Of a stretch of 64,000 nucleotides of DNA, positions 1 to 12,238 are shown piece by piece. Position 1 is the first letter of the stretch. Every line of letters begins with the position of its first letter. Under the pieces are notes generated by a model. The model ran no database searches. It was not told the origin of the DNA and worked only from the letters and a program-made list of their open reading frames with translations. The stretch comes from Anomaloglossus baeobatrachus (lineage: Eukaryota; Chordata; Amphibia; Anura; Aromobatidae), in the NCBI RefSeq assembly GCF_048569485.1, contig NC_134354.1, positions 397,244,170-397,308,169 of the forward strand. The letters are read 5' to 3'. The position numbers were made by a program, and so were the translations under genes.

Positions 1-742
1 GGGCGTCCCAATGGTCCTTGCATGGACTGAGCATATGTTCCCCTTATTAGGAAATGAGGTCCTGGTGTCCCCGTTCTCCCGACGCGTTTCCTACACTTAG
101 TATTCGTCAGGGGAGTAAAACAACACCCACCAGTCCTAAAATTACATGGACTGGGCGGGACATGCTGAAAACAAAAAAGATATATAATCAAAGTACTGAA
201 AATAAAGGATCATGATATCCAGCAAACCGCTAGGAAGATAGCTGACAAAGACTCACCAAGCGGCAGCAGCGGGCCTTTCAAAATGCTGTGCACCGCTCTG
301 CTGCGCCCGCCATTTTTAAATCCTTAATCAGCTGCCTGCGTGTGACGCTGCATCCACGCCGCCCCTCTCTTCCGGGACGCACAGTTAAACGCACGCTTGA
401 GGTGGTCCATATCCTGTTGGTAGCGGCCCTGTTTTTGCAGAATTGCAGTGGTCAGCTTACCAGATTGTTATTGAAGTGACCTTCTGGCCGTTGAAACCCC
501 CTCTCCCCTACATGCTGAGGGGATTTGTGTGTTGTTTTGGCCATTTTAAGATAACATTTTATTTGAGGTTGGGATCTCCGGCTTCTTTTAAGGAATATAT
601 TAAAAGTTAAGTTTTATTTCTTGTACCCCGGCTGACTATCTTACTTTTTGATGTGGTACTGTACCAGTAGCTAAAAATATATGTTGTAAGTGATTGGCAG
701 TGCATGCGATGAGCCCCCAGTCATCAGCTGCCAGCTAATTCA
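1..742. other. Intergenic, no gene recognised
   Basis: I see no coding signal or recognisable repeat here. A GC-richer part around 260-400 is followed by AT-rich DNA. The only open frame is about 60 codons and has no domain-like features, so I treat it as chance. Confidence 0.5.
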
Positions 743-747
743 AAATT

Positions 748-849
748 AATATTCACTGCTCCCCACACCCATAACCCAGCCCAACTCTAGGCACCGGCTT
801 CAGTGCCGAGAGGTAGATGGGATTATGGCAGTGGAGAGCAGTGAATATT
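748..849. repeat. Short foldback (MITE-like) repeat
   Basis: The 14-bp arms AATATTCACTGCTC (748-761) and GAGCAGTGAATATT (836-849) are perfect inverted repeats, and the interior also pairs in part. This is the shape of a small non-autonomous DNA transposon. I cannot name the superfamily because no clear target duplication is visible. Confidence 0.5.
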
Positions 850-929
850 CATTTTCTTTAATAGCGGGCACAAGTGTTTTTCACACTCGCTGGCTTCCTG
901 CAGTGGTGATCCTGCTCCTGTCTCCTGGG

Positions 930-1345
930 CAGTGGCGTACCGTCAATAGAGGCAGGCCACGCGACTGCTACGGGGCCCATGAGCTGGAGGGGACCGGGGT
1001 GGCTGCTCGCAGTATTAGCTCCAGCACCGGGCCCCCCCAGGATCGCACTTTGAAATGTATTGGCATCTCAGATGCCGATACAGTTGAAAGTGACGATGAC
1101 ACAGAGCGCAGCGCGCCCTCTCATCTTTGTCTCCGCTGTGCTCTGACAGTTCTTCAACACAGTGGTGACGTTACTAGTAAGCGCCAGCCGCCACTGTGTT
1201 AAAGTACTAGGCAGAGCACATACATCTGGTGAACTAAGAGCAGCGGTGGGGGACCGAGGTGAGGTGAGTATGCAGGAACAGCGGGGTATCCACCGGAGGG
1301 CCCCGGGTCCTCAGTGGGGCCCCCTCGTGCGTCATATAGGGCTGA
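930..1345. repeat. Possible hAT-type non-autonomous repeat
   Basis: The stretch opens with CAGTGGCGTACC, which resembles hAT-type terminal repeats that start with CAGTGGCGTA, and it is GC-rich with GGGGCCC blocks. Short open frames across it are not convincing genes. The right boundary is uncertain. Confidence 0.35.
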
Positions 1346-1489
1346 TTTACTGCCCTCTGCTATCGGCTGGCTGGGCTAGGGCAGGGGGTCCCCATGCGGA
1401 TCTACAAGCAGCTGTTCCGGGTCTCCTGTTTTTTCTATGTCGCCCAGGGCTACACTGCACCTTCAGATGCATACTCTTACTGACCTAGA

Positions 1490-1782
1490 GAATCATATTA
1501 CCTGGTCAGTTTTACCATATAGTGAACAAATAAAAAATAAAAAAAAACAGCTGTGGAAATGCACTTTTTTTGCCATTTCAAAGAACTTCAATTTTTTTCC
1601 CCACCTTATAGTGCATCACATGATCAAATGAATGATGTAATTCAAAAATGCAACTAATCCCGCAAACTAATCAAGCCTTATATGGCTATGTAGATGGCAA
1701 AATAGAAAACTTATGAATTTTGGAAGAAGGGAAAGTAAACATTTAAGCGAATAAAAGGAAAATTGGAAGGTAGTGAAGGGGT
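1490..1782. repeat. Fragment of a TTAA-type non-autonomous DNA element
   Basis: The fragment contains AGTTTTACCATATAGTGAAC, closely similar to a segment of the complete TTAA element at 60402-61628, and it ends GTAGTGAAGGGGTTAA, a terminus of the same kind. It is AT-rich and non-coding, and looks like the right part of an older copy or of a related family. Confidence 0.45.
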
Positions 1783-1785
1783 TAA

Positions 1786-2175
1786 TGGTTGTATGTTTAC
1801 ATGCGGCATCTTTTTTTTACCACAAAGATGCAGCATTTTTGTCTAAAAAAATGCACCAAAAATGCACCGCGGGAAAAAAAACGCATAAAAAAAAGCAATG
1901 CGTTTTTGACGCGTTTTTCCCAATACATTTTTTAAGTCAAATCTATTCACTGGAGGGCTGAAAAACACTGGAAAAATGCAAAAATAATTGACATGCTGCA
2001 TCTTGTGTGTATCTTCAAAAATGCAGCCAAGATGTAGCCAATAAAAGATGCCCAGTGCGGACAGCAAAATAGAAATCTCATAGATTTTGGAAATGCATGC
2101 ATTTTGGTGCATCTTTGTGACCTAAAAAATGCACCAAAAATGCAGCAAAAGATCTCCTGTGTGAACTTAGCCCAT
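1786..2175. repeat. AT-rich foldback repeat
   Basis: The block repeats words such as AAAAATGCA and GATGCA in both orientations. For example, ATGCACCAAAAATGCA recurs near both ends. It ends in CTGTGTGAACTTAGCCC, a typical terminus of foldback MITEs with GGGC-type ends. It is non-coding, and the left edge is unclear. Confidence 0.4.
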
Positions 2176-2189
2176 GTTCTGTCATGCTG

Positions 2190-2990
2190 AATGCACATGG
2201 GTTTGCATAACATCAAGATCCACTGTAGTTCCCTCTGCAATTGCCAACCAATGATGTCTGAGAGGTGTGCAATAGGAGTTGATACTATACTCCCAGAAGT
2301 AGGAATGGTGCGATGTTCCCTCATAAAGGTTTCATCATTGCGATGCCCACATCAGATTCAAAGACTAGCATGCAATCAGTGACCACTTGGCAATGCTCTC
2401 AAAGGCTATGATGGTGCAGTGCAAGACAGCAATGGAGGCTGGAAAGAAGGTCTATGTTATTCAGCAATGAGTCCCACCAATAGAGATTAGGCTGAAGACC
2501 ACATGGTCAACACCATGAAGAAGCCTGATTGTGCGCCCAAGAGCAGTCAGCATGGCAGAACATTCCTTAGACCAGGGTTCCTCAACTCCAGTCCTCAAGG
2601 CCCACCAACAGTGCATGTTTTCAGGATTTCCTTAGCATTTCACTGCTGTTGGAACCAGCACCTGGGCAGGTAATTACATTAACACCTGTGCAATACTAAG
2701 GAAATCCCAAAAACCTGCACTGTTGGTGGGCCTTGAGGACTGGAGTTGGGGACCTTTGCCTTAGACAACCAATTGTAACCTCATTGATAGCAAGCCAAGG
2801 CATGTCAGTGCATGTATTTCTGCACATGACGCTTATACTTATACACTGAATAACTTAACATGTTTTGAAAATGTAGCTTCAATTTGTTTGTCATTTGCAT
2901 ATCATTACCATGTCTATCAATCCTGACATTTCTATAATTCCACAACTATTCCTTCTTGGCGTTGCGATATTAATGTTTAGGAGTGTACAT
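2190..2990 (+). pseudogene. Decayed Tc1/mariner-type transposon, C-terminal part
   Basis: Reading the plus strand gives fragments such as RWRLERRSMLFSNESH near 2437 and NLIDSKPRHVSACISA near 2780. Both align with the catalytic-core and C-terminal parts of Tc1-type transposases. The residue expected to be the first catalytic Asp (LFSDES in relatives) reads Asn, and the frame is broken repeatedly. A hAT-type MITE at 2573-2758 has split it further. This is a dead relic with no function inferred. Confidence 0.6.
2573..2758. mobile_element. hAT-type MITE (186 bp) with 8-bp target duplication
   Basis: The ends CAGGGTTCCTCAACTCCAGT and, on the other strand, CAAAGGTCCCCAACTCCAGT are long inverted repeats that continue through GGCCCACCAACAGTGCA. 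The element is bracketed by exact 8-bp copies of CCTTAGAC (2565-2572 and 2759-2766), as expected for hAT transposition. It has no coding capacity and was inserted into an older Tc1-type relic. Confidence 0.85.
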
Positions 2991-4277
2991 ATGGCTCCAT
3001 TATTTAAATTAGACCTTGTTCAGAAAGCTTACCACCTAGTTATTCAAATGTCATCTGCATAAAATAATATTCTACTGGTTTGACTTTTTCAGGCTTCACT
3101 TCATGACATAGCCCAATGTGTATTGAAAAGTGAATTGAGGTTCTGTGTGTCTCAGACTTCCTTTTATACTTGCATCTTCATATGGTAAGATATTAATATC
3201 AAATATAGGGAATGGGATTGTATTTTTTTTATACTACTGACCATGTTTTTTATTGTTGTACTATTTCTTTTGGTTTGTCTGTGATCTGTGTTCATAATCT
3301 CTTGTGGCATAATATATTTATCTGATTGCCATTTTTGTCAGAGCTGGCCGAAATTGGCATAAAAGTGTTACGTGGTGCAGAGTGGTAGTTGTGGGTGAGG
3401 TATTTGTCTGCTGTACCCCGGCACGCTACATGAAAATGGAGGTCCTGGCTGGGTGTGTAGTGTTGCACTTTGCAGATGATACGCCTTTGCAGGCTGCATG
3501 TTGCCGATGGTTTTGACTGGCCAGGACCAGATGGTACACAGTTCATTGACGGAGACCACAAGTTCATAAAAAACGTTTTACTGAACATAAACTTTTCAAC
3601 ACCAATGTACATTAGATAGTGGACACAAATCTTCTTACATGTCTCAGTGTCACACAGGATCATTAAGCACATTTTTCAGTTTAGTTGTTCCAACCTCCAT
3701 AAGTCTTTTTCTTTCTAACACTACCTGCCTAGTCCATGTAAGTCATTCTCCTTCTCAAGCAGTTCCACATCTTTTCCCTCTTAAAGATATTTTTGCCAAT
3801 ATGGCTGGACTGAGCTATAAGCTACTGAAAACGCCTCAGGGACACTCGTTTACGACACTCTCATTGTTCCTTGTTCTGCTCTGTCTTGCGCCAGGACCCT
3901 TGTTTCTCTGTCACTTGTTCAGTGCACTGATCCGTCTCCACTAGATCATGCCGTGTCACAGTCACCTCCTCCTTTTTCTCAGTTGTTCCCTCTTTTCCAT
4001 GGTCACACTATTCTATGTAATGGTCTCCCTCTTTTCTTGTCACCCATATCATGCGGCTCTGCTGCTTCTCAGACCTGAGGTCTGTTACTGTCACAGGCTG
4101 GGCCATAACTGACGTTCCCACAGAAACCATTTCTCTCCCTCAGCAGTAGTTCCTTCTCTATAGGCTAATCCCAACTGTCTGTTGCTGGACAGATTTAACC
4201 TTTCACATGCATCCCTATAACATTTATAATACCTTATTAAGCATTCTATATTGTAAACTACATAACATTACACCTTA
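2991..4277. other. Intergenic, no assigned element
   Basis: AT-rich to 3360, then pyrimidine-rich up to the Tc1 insertion site. The part from about 3365 to 4275 begins TGTTACGTGG and ends CATTACA, so a decayed solo LTR is possible, but I find no matching target duplication. Small open frames here have no domain-like content. Confidence 0.35.
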
Positions 4278-5933
4278 CAGTTAGGTCCAGAAATATTTGG
4301 ACAGTGACACAAGTTTTGTTATTTTAGCTGTTTACAAAAACATGTTCAGAAATACAATTATATATATATAATATGGGCTGAAAGTGCACACTCCCAGCTG
4401 CAATATGAGAGTTTTCACATCCAAATCGGAGAAAGGGTTTAGGAATCATAGCTCTGTAATGCATAGCCTCCTCTTTTTCAAGGGACCAAAAGTAATTGGA
4501 CAAGGGACTCTAAGGGCTGCAATTATCTCTGAAGGCGTCTCCCTCATTAACCTGTAATCAATGAAGTAGTTAAAAGGTCTGGGGTTGATTACAGGTGTGT
4601 AGTTTTGCATTTGGAAGCTGTTGCTGTGACCAGACAATATGCGGTCTAAGGAACTCTCAATTGAGGTGAAGCAGAACATCCTGAGGCTGAAAAAAAAGAA
4701 AAAATCCATCAGAGAGATAGCAGACATGCTTGGAGTAGCAAAATCAACAGTCGGGTACATTCTGAGAAAAAAGGAATTTACTGGTGAGCTTGGGAACTCA
4801 AAAAGGCCTGGGCGTCCACGGATGACAACAGTGGTGGGTGATCGCCGCATACTTTCTTTGGTGAAGAAGAACCCGTTCACAACATCAACTGAAGACCAGA
4901 ACACTCTCAGTGAAGTAGGTGTATCTGTCTCTAAGTCAACAGTAAAGAGAAGACTCCATGAAAGTAAATACAAAGGGTTCACATCTAGATGCAAACCATT
5001 CATCAATTCCAAAAATAGACAGGCCAGAGTTAACTTTGCTGAAAAACACCTCATGAAGCCAGCTCAGTTCTGGAAAAGTATTCTATGGACAGATGAGACA
5101 AAGATCAACCTGTACCAGAATGATGCGAAGAAAAAAGTTTGGAGAAGAAAGGGAACGGCACATGATCCAAGGCACACCACATCCTCTGTAAAACATGGTG
5201 GAGGCAACGTGATGGCATGGGCATGCATGGCTTTCAATGGCACTGGGTCACTTGTGTTTATTGATGACATAACAGCAGACAAGAGTACCTTCGGATGAAT
5301 TCTGAAGTGTACCGGGATATACTTTCAGCCCAGATTCAGCCAAATGCCGCAAAGTTGATCGGACGGCGCTTCATAGTACAGATGGACAATGACCCCAAGC
5401 ATACAGCCAAAGCTACCCAGGAGTTCATGAGTGCAAAAAAGTGGAACATTCTGCAATGGCCAAGTCAATCACCAGATCTTAACCCAATTGAGCATGCATT
5501 TCACTTGCTCAAATCCAGACTTAAGACGGAAAGACCCACAAACAAGCAAGACCTGAAGGCTGCGGCTGTAAAGGCCTGGAAAAGCATTAAGAAGGAGGAA
5601 ACCCAGCGTTTGGTGATGTCCATGGGTTCCAGACTTAAGGCAGTGATTGCCTCCAAAGGATTCGCAACAAAATATTGAAAATAAAAATATTTTGTTTGGG
5701 TTTGGTTTATTTGTCCAATTACTTTTGACCTCCTAAAATGTGGAGTGTTTGTAAAGAAATGTGTACAATTCCTACAATTTCTATCAGATATTTTTGTTCA
5801 AACCTTCAAATTAAACGTTACAATCTGCACTTGAATTCTGTTGTAGAGGTTTCATTTCAAATCCAATGTGCTGGCATGCAGAGCCCAACTCGCGAAAATT
5901 GTGTCACTGTCCAAATATTTCTGGACCTAACTG
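4278..5933 (+). mobile_element. Nearly complete Tc1-type transposon with IR/DR ends
   Basis: The 1656-bp element is flanked by TA on both sides. Its termini start CAGTTAGGTCCAGAAATATT and match as inverted repeats for about 34 bp. A second, inner repeat (AAAGTAATTGGACA, near 4490 and near 5715 in opposite orientation) gives the IR/DR arrangement seen in Sleeping Beauty-type elements. It carries one transposase gene with a single frameshift. The preserved termini and readable gene suggest a fairly young copy. It sits in unassigned intergenic DNA. Confidence 0.92.
4639..5678 (+). pseudogene. Tc1-type DD34E transposase, one frameshift
   Basis: This encodes the DNA-cutting and joining enzyme of the surrounding Tc1 element. 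The N-terminal half (from ATG at 4639) has paired helix-turn-helix DNA-binding regions with SIREIADMLGVAKSTVGYIL and the GRPR linker, then the first catalytic Asp in LWTDETKINL. The second half, open to 5678, has the second Asp in QMDNDPKHTA and the Glu in SPDLNPIEHAF, spaced 34 residues after the second Asp, as in Tc1 enzymes. The first frame ends at a stop at 5296-5298 and the second frame continues from there, so a small insertion or deletion near 5283-5295 broke an otherwise full-length gene of about 345 codons. Nothing suggests host use. Confidence 0.9.
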
Positions 5934-5935
5934 TA

Positions 5936-6880
5936 TATCTAATTACATGCATATATATTTCAGAACACATTTGGTGTCTTCAGGGGCAGGAACCCGACAA
6001 AGCACCAAAAATCATGCCATTTATACACAACCTTGAGCTATTGAAGGTTAGAACCGGCCCTGGGCCATGCTGGTACCACTCTCCTTCACCAAGGAGCCTC
6101 TGTGTGCAGACATAGCTTTGGGCAGAGTGCATGACACTTGCTTGCTGCTTCAATCCATTGCCCAATCACCCCTGCTGCCAGTCGTTGATGTCGTTGGGTA
6201 GTAAGACACGCAACACCAGAGTTCATTTGGTCAACGAGTTTCTGTTTACTTTTATTCTTGCCACCGTTATAGCAGACATGGACTTCCTCTCTGTCTCTCT
6301 GTGGGGTACTACTCTTTGTTGCGTTCCCTACTGTTTAGAACCCAATCCTCAATACTCTGAGGTCTGTGCCTCTGTCCCCCTAATACCACACACCTTCATC
6401 CACTTCTGGGCCCTGATGGCTTCCCTAGATGAATGACTCTCTTAGCCCACCAGGGTGAGCCATAGGCTCTGGACCTCCAGACATTACCTCAAGTTCTCTG
6501 ACTGGCCCACACACCAAAGCCATGCTTTCTCACATTGAACCATCTTCTTTGATTCCCTTCCTCTGGAGCTCCCTCTGATTACCACCCCCCCCCCCACCAC
6601 CACCACCCCTCTGCCATCTGTCACTCCTCCCTTTTACTACTTTAACTCTATCTTATCTAACAACTCTGCTAAAACGGTCTTCACTGCCAGCTAACCCAAC
6701 CACTAGAGGGCAGCATTTGGTAACCTGATAGACAGTCCTAACTCTGCTATATCTGGAGCTTGTTCTTCTCCTAAAACTCTTATATTTATAATATTCAATA
6801 GAAAATAGTAACTACATAAGACATAGTACAGTTATATCATGGTTGAACTTCCCCCTATTACACTGCACCAAAACGTTTTT
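5936..6880. other. Intergenic, pyrimidine-rich, no gene
   Basis: No coding region is supported. A short C/CCA-rich simple repeat lies at 6582-6607. The texture resembles the stretch left of the Tc1 insertion, so both may be parts of one old repeat split by that insertion, but I cannot name it. Confidence 0.35.
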
Positions 6881-7307
6881 ACATTTCAAAGTGTTTTACA
6901 CATAAACACTTTGATGGCGGAAACAATTTTTTTACAGTAATAAAACAGGAAAAACAATATAAAAACACAATACCTTAAACATTGAGAAGTCAAAAACATT
7001 TTGTGCAACATGGAGGTGAGCAAAAATGTAGAGACTTTTGCAGTTTTAATTCCAGTTTGAATCAGATCTGTCAAAATGGCTGGAACTGGTTAAAAGTCAG
7101 GGTACATGGGACCACACCCACCTGTCCAAGTCATCAAAGTCGCCAGCATTTTGTATGGCAGAAATGTAGGGGCACTGTACATGAAAGCACACACCATTCA
7201 GGAAAAAAAATCTAAAATTTGGAATAAAATCCATTAACTGGTGCGCACCTCTTAATGAATTCTGCACCATGTTTTCCAGCAAGACTGGCGTCACACTAGC
7301 GTGTGTC
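6881..7307. other. Intergenic, nothing recognised
   Basis: AT-rich DNA with short chance open frames on both strands. No domain, repeat boundary or RNA signal was seen. Confidence 0.4.
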
Positions 7308-7855
7308 AGAAATACATTGCTGACGTAGAGCGGCTGCAGAGAAGAACTACTAAGGTTATTAAGGGAATGAGTGGGCTGCAATACCAAGACAGATTCAAAC
7401 TTTGGGTTTTTCCAGTTTGGAAAAATAAAGGCTTAGGGCAATCTTACTATAATGTAGAAATATATTGAGACATCACCAAGATTTTTCTAATGATATTTTT
7501 ATTCTTAGGCCTTCAAAGATGACAATGGAGCATTCTATACATCTAAAGGATCTATTGCTGCTAAAGCAGTCAGATTATGAAACTCCCTCCCACATAATGA
7601 TGTAATAGTCAATTCACTAAAAACATTCAAGGAGGGCCTGGATGTCTTCTTGAAAAATATATGACAGGGTATGGGTACATGGATGATCCATTGAACTAGT
7701 CTGATTGCCATATCTGGAGATGAGAAGGAATTTTTCACCTAATATGGAGTAATTATCATCTGTTTTATTGGGTTTTTGCCTTCTTATGGATCAACATGTT
7801 AGGTTATATGATAAACTCTTTGGACTATGTCTACCTTCAAGCTTAAAAACTGTGG
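7308..7855 (+). pseudogene. Decayed LINE 3' end
   Basis: Plus-strand fragments read VIKGMSGLQYQDRFKL, then AAKAVRL and NSLPHND, then LKTFKEGLDVFLKN. These match the order in non-LTR retrotransposon C-termini, where a QRRATK..GL..Y..RL region is followed by WN.LP and SL..FK..LD. Several frame breaks are present. The exact clade (CR1- or L2-like) is uncertain. A related tail lies at 59655-59935. Confidence 0.45.
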
Positions 7856-7996
7856 AGCCATATAACAAATTCTAACTGCCTGGTGTTTCGGATTTTTAAT
7901 TTGATTTTCTGATTCTTTGAATTTTCATTGGTTGATCATTTTGGTTTCTACTGACTGCTGTTACGTATTTTTTTTCTCAATGAATTATACAATCTA

Positions 7997-8331
7997 CAGT
8001 ACAGACCAAATGTTTGGACACACCTTCTCATTCAAAGAGTTTTCTTTATTTTCATGACTCTGAAAATTGTAGATTCACATTGAAGGCATCAAAACTATGA
8101 ATTAATGCCAAGAGTATGCAAAGCAGTAATCAAAGCAAAAGGTGGCTACTTTGAAGAACCTAGAATATAAGACATATTTTTAGTTGTTTCACACATTTTT
8201 TGTTAAGTATTTCATTCCACATGTGTTAATTCATAGTTTTGATGCCTTCAATGTGAATATACAATTTTCAGAGTCATGAAAATAAAGAAAACTCTTTGAA
8301 GGAGGTGTGTCCAAACTTTTGGCCTGTACTG
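7997..8331. mobile_element. Palindromic Tc1-type MITE (335 bp)
   Basis: The element is flanked by TA. Its ends, CAGTACAGACCAAATGTTTG and the reverse of the right end (CAGTACAGGCCAAAAGTTTG), are inverted repeats that run nearly the whole length, including AAAGAGTTTTCTTTATTTTC and its complement. It is non-coding, of a type common in fish and amphibians. Confidence 0.85.
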
Positions 8332-9066
8332 TATATCAACTTGAATTTTTGTCTATTGAGAGCCAAAGTGTGATCTTAAGTGTTCCCTTAATTTAATACA
8401 GTATATGAAATGTATAATTTTCTTTGGATGGAATATAGTCAGGTCCTACCTACAGACACATGGATAGCAAAATTGCATATAAGCATGAATTTTAACTTTC
8501 TTCCACTTCATACAGCAGTACTTCAAGGAATTAGCTTGGAAGCCAAAGAAGAAAGCATTTAAGACTCTTTTGTCAATGGCTTACCCATGAGTGTCAGAAA
8601 TGTCCAGAAGAAGAAATGGATGGTGCATAGCAAATATCTCTGCTCACGATGTGGAAGCTGATCATGTACCATGTGCTCTGACCTAGGCTGAAGGTTGCAA
8701 CTCAGGAGCCTTTCCGATAAACCAAATCTATTCTGTCAAAGTGAATTCAAAGACTGTGACACATTTATTTCTTCCAGAGAACTGAACAAATACATTTTTA
8801 TCCCTTCTAATCTCCTAAACACTGACAAACTAGCTGGATTGTGATATTTAAACATTCAAAGAATATAACTTAATCTGCCTGTCATTCCCCAAAAAGTTGG
8901 ATTACTCTTCCATGTTGATTTTTCATGAAGTAGAAACTTTGGACAAAAAGACACGGTTCACAGTCTAAATGCCCCCAAACACATTGAAGTCACTCCAATC
9001 TCCCAATATTAGCTGGGTTATCATGCCTAAGCTGCAATGCCCTGAACGAGGTAACAGACCTGGCTA
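8332..9066. other. Intergenic, nothing recognised
   Basis: No repeat boundary, coding region or RNA gene can be supported in this AT-rich stretch. Confidence 0.4.
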
Positions 9067-10246
9067 TGTGACGCCCTGGGTTAGCCAGGGGTCACAGATA
9101 GTCCCACGCACCACACCCCACCCTAATAAGGTAATAGCAGCCACACATTGAAACCCTGAGTCGCCCCTTACAGGTCCTGACGTTCCCACCTGGTGGGGCG
9201 GAGTCAGGCGGTTGGCCACGCCCACCAAGGAGTTTGGATGGCCTGGGGCGAGAACACAAGACAGAACAGTGTTGACAGTTGACAGAGGAGGAGTGGAGGA
9301 GAAAACTAGGAACTGTCAGGGGCCTGGGTAGGAGCCTAGGTACCCTTTTCGGCCAGGAGGCAGACGGTAGTGGCCGCCTGCAGGAGACCGGGAAGATGAC
9401 CGGTGGAACCGTAAGGGACCGGGACAGGGTAGTGGCCCGCCGGAACCGAACCGGGGAGCCAACTGGATACCGGAGCACCAGGCAGGGTACTCAGACCCCA
9501 AACTAGTCCAGAAGGCACTGGATCTTAGTCAAATTAACTGATTGCGGTCTGGACCTCAGGGTCCCTTCCCACCTAAGTCCCGATTGAAGGCAACAGCCCA
9601 ACCAGTACGGATTAGTGCCACCGCCAAGGGCCAGAGATTCAGAGGGCCAGCGTCTGCCGGCAAACGGGCTCCTCCGGCGTACACAAGTTGGGGAGTGGAC
9701 TACCATTGCTTAGGCATAGGACTCAAAAGTCACTACACAGAGGTGCAGGAGAAAGGCGGACATTACCAACCTTACTAGGAGAACACGCAGCTGGCTGCGG
9801 GCACCAATCATCACCGAACTTGGTTTACCAGTGACTCTTTGTGTGGTTATAATCGTGAGTACAAAAGTGCCATCAGGCACCGCACCGCACCGCAACACTC
9901 CGCCCTGCACCCCGGCCCTCGCCAACCGGGCCCCGGGACCAACATCCCCTACCCATGGAGGGGTCAACACCTAGCTGCGCCATTACACCACTCCCGGGAG
10001 CCCCCATACCTTCACCGCAGCGGTGGTGTCTACAATCACCACGACCCGTGGGTGGCGTCACGAACTTTACCAATACCGCAGCCTCGGCCGTGAATCGTCA
10101 ACCACACCACCCCTACCCGTAGCGCCAGCAAGATCAACCCCCTTTTCGGAGCGACGTGACCCCCGGTCTGGAGGCGCTCGAGCCACCGACAACCCGAGCC
10201 CGGATCCGAGCGGCTCGGCAGGCAGCCGAGCCCCCAGGGCGGTACA
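9067..10246 (+). repeat. Solo LTR (1180 bp)
   Basis: The GC-rich block starts TGTGACGCCC and ends GGGCGGTACA, with 4-bp copies of GCTA at 9063-9066 and 10247-10250. It carries GGTGGCGTCACGAAC near its 3' end, a motif shared with the LTRs at 14106, 18629 and 28513. No internal region is present, so this is a recombined solo LTR. It is an old copy that differs clearly from the paired LTRs of 18629-29878. Open frames in it are shadows of GC-rich DNA. Confidence 0.75.
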
Positions 10247-10309
10247 GCTATATGAGGAGAACTATTCCATATTTTTAATTGGAGGTATTTGCTAATATTA
10301 TTAGATACC

Positions 10310-10824
10310 AAAGAAACAACAAAGAGCCAGCACCAATGTGCACTAAGGCATCAAATATTCCAAACTGCATTATAAAATTTTTTTTTTTTTTTTTTTTTTG
10401 AGATTTTTGGCAAAAAATTGCAATTTCTTGAGCTGCTTCGCCACGTCACGGCAAATCTCATTTGAAGCAGTCCTACACTAAAATATTTTTATAAAATGTG
10501 CCATGCGGCCTCACATATAAATAGCAGAACTGCTCTCAGCAGCACTCACCTGGTCTATTGCAGTCCCGTACCCATGACTGAGTCATGGCTGTGGGCGGGA
10601 CAGGTCCAAGCAAATGCTGCATGAAGTATATATATAGCCTGTGGACAAAGCCTGATGACCCAATGTGAACAGTCACCAAACGCCAAAATCTATACAGATG
10701 GAATACATCCCAAATTGGGGTGCATAGCAAGGTGGAGGTCAACCACCGACCAATTCAACAAAGAAACAACAAAGAGCCAGCACCAATGTGCACTAAGGCA
10801 TCAAATATTCCAAACTGCATTATA

Positions 10825-10860
<36 letters not shown>

Positions 10861-11284
10861 AGATTTTTGGCAAAAAATTGCAATTTCTTGAGCTGCTTCG
10901 CCACGTCACGGCAAATCTCATTTGAAGCAGTCCTACACTAAAATATTTTTATAAAATGTGCCATGCGGCCTCACATATAAATAGCAGAACTGCTCTCAGC
11001 AGCACTCACCTGGTCTATTGCAGTCCCGTACCCATGACTGAGTCATGGCTGTGGGCGGGACAGGTCCAAGCAAATGCTGCATGAAGTATATATATAGCCT
11101 GTGGACAAAGCCTGATGACCCAATGTGAACAGTCACCAAACGCCAAAATCTATACAGATGGAATACATCCCAAATTGGGGTGCATAGCAAGGTGGAGGTC
11201 AACCACCGACCAATTCAACAAAGAAACAACAAAGAGCCAGCACCAATGTGCACTAAGGCATCAAATATTCCAAACTGCATTATA

Positions 11285-11320
<36 letters not shown>

Positions 11321-11744
11321 AGATTTTTGGCAAAAAATTGCAATTTCTTGAGCTGCTTCGCCACGTCACGGCAAATCTCATTTGAAGCAGTCCTACACTA
11401 AAATATTTTTATAAAATGTGCCATGCGGCCTCACATATAAATAGCAGAACTGCTCTCAGCAGCACTCACCTGGTCTATTGCAGTCCCGTACCCATGACTG
11501 AGTCATGGCTGTGGGCGGGACAGGTCCAAGCAAATGCTGCATGAAGTATATATATAGCCTGTGGACAAAGCCTGATGACCCAATGTGAACAGTCACCAAA
11601 CGCCAAAATCTATACAGATGGAATACATCCCAAATTGGGGTGCATAGCAAGGTGGAGGTCAACCACCGACCAATTCAACAAAGAAACAACAAAGAGCCAG
11701 CACCAATGTGCACTAAGGCATCAAATATTCCAAACTGCATTATA

Positions 11745-11782
<38 letters not shown>

Positions 11783-12206
11783 AGATTTTTGGCAAAAAAT
11801 TGCAATTTCTTGAGCTGCTTCGCCACGTCATGGCAAATCTCATTTGAAGCAGTCCTACACTAAAATATTTTTATAAAATGTGCCATGCGGCCTCACATAT
11901 AAATAGCAGAACTGCTCTCAGCAGCACTCACCTGGTCTATTGCAGTCCCGTACCCATGACTGAGTCATGGCTGTGGGCGGGACAGGTCCAAGCAAATGCT
12001 GCATGAAGTATATATATAGCCTGTGGACAAAGCCTGATGACCCAATGTGAACAGTCACCAAACGCCAAAATCTATACAGATGGAATACATCCCAAATTGG
12101 GGTGCATAGCAAGGTGGAGGTCAACCACCGACCAATTCAACAAAGAAACAACAAAGAGCCAGCACCAATGTGCACTAAGGCATCAAATATTCCAAACTGC
12201 ATTATA

Positions 12207-12238
<32 letters not shown>

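Noticed and set aside
825-1202. 125-codon open frame as a gene
   Set aside because: It overlaps foldback and hAT-like repeat sequence and has no domain or splice context.
3365-4275. Decayed solo LTR
   Set aside because: TG and CA ends can be chosen, but no target duplication or family similarity supports it.
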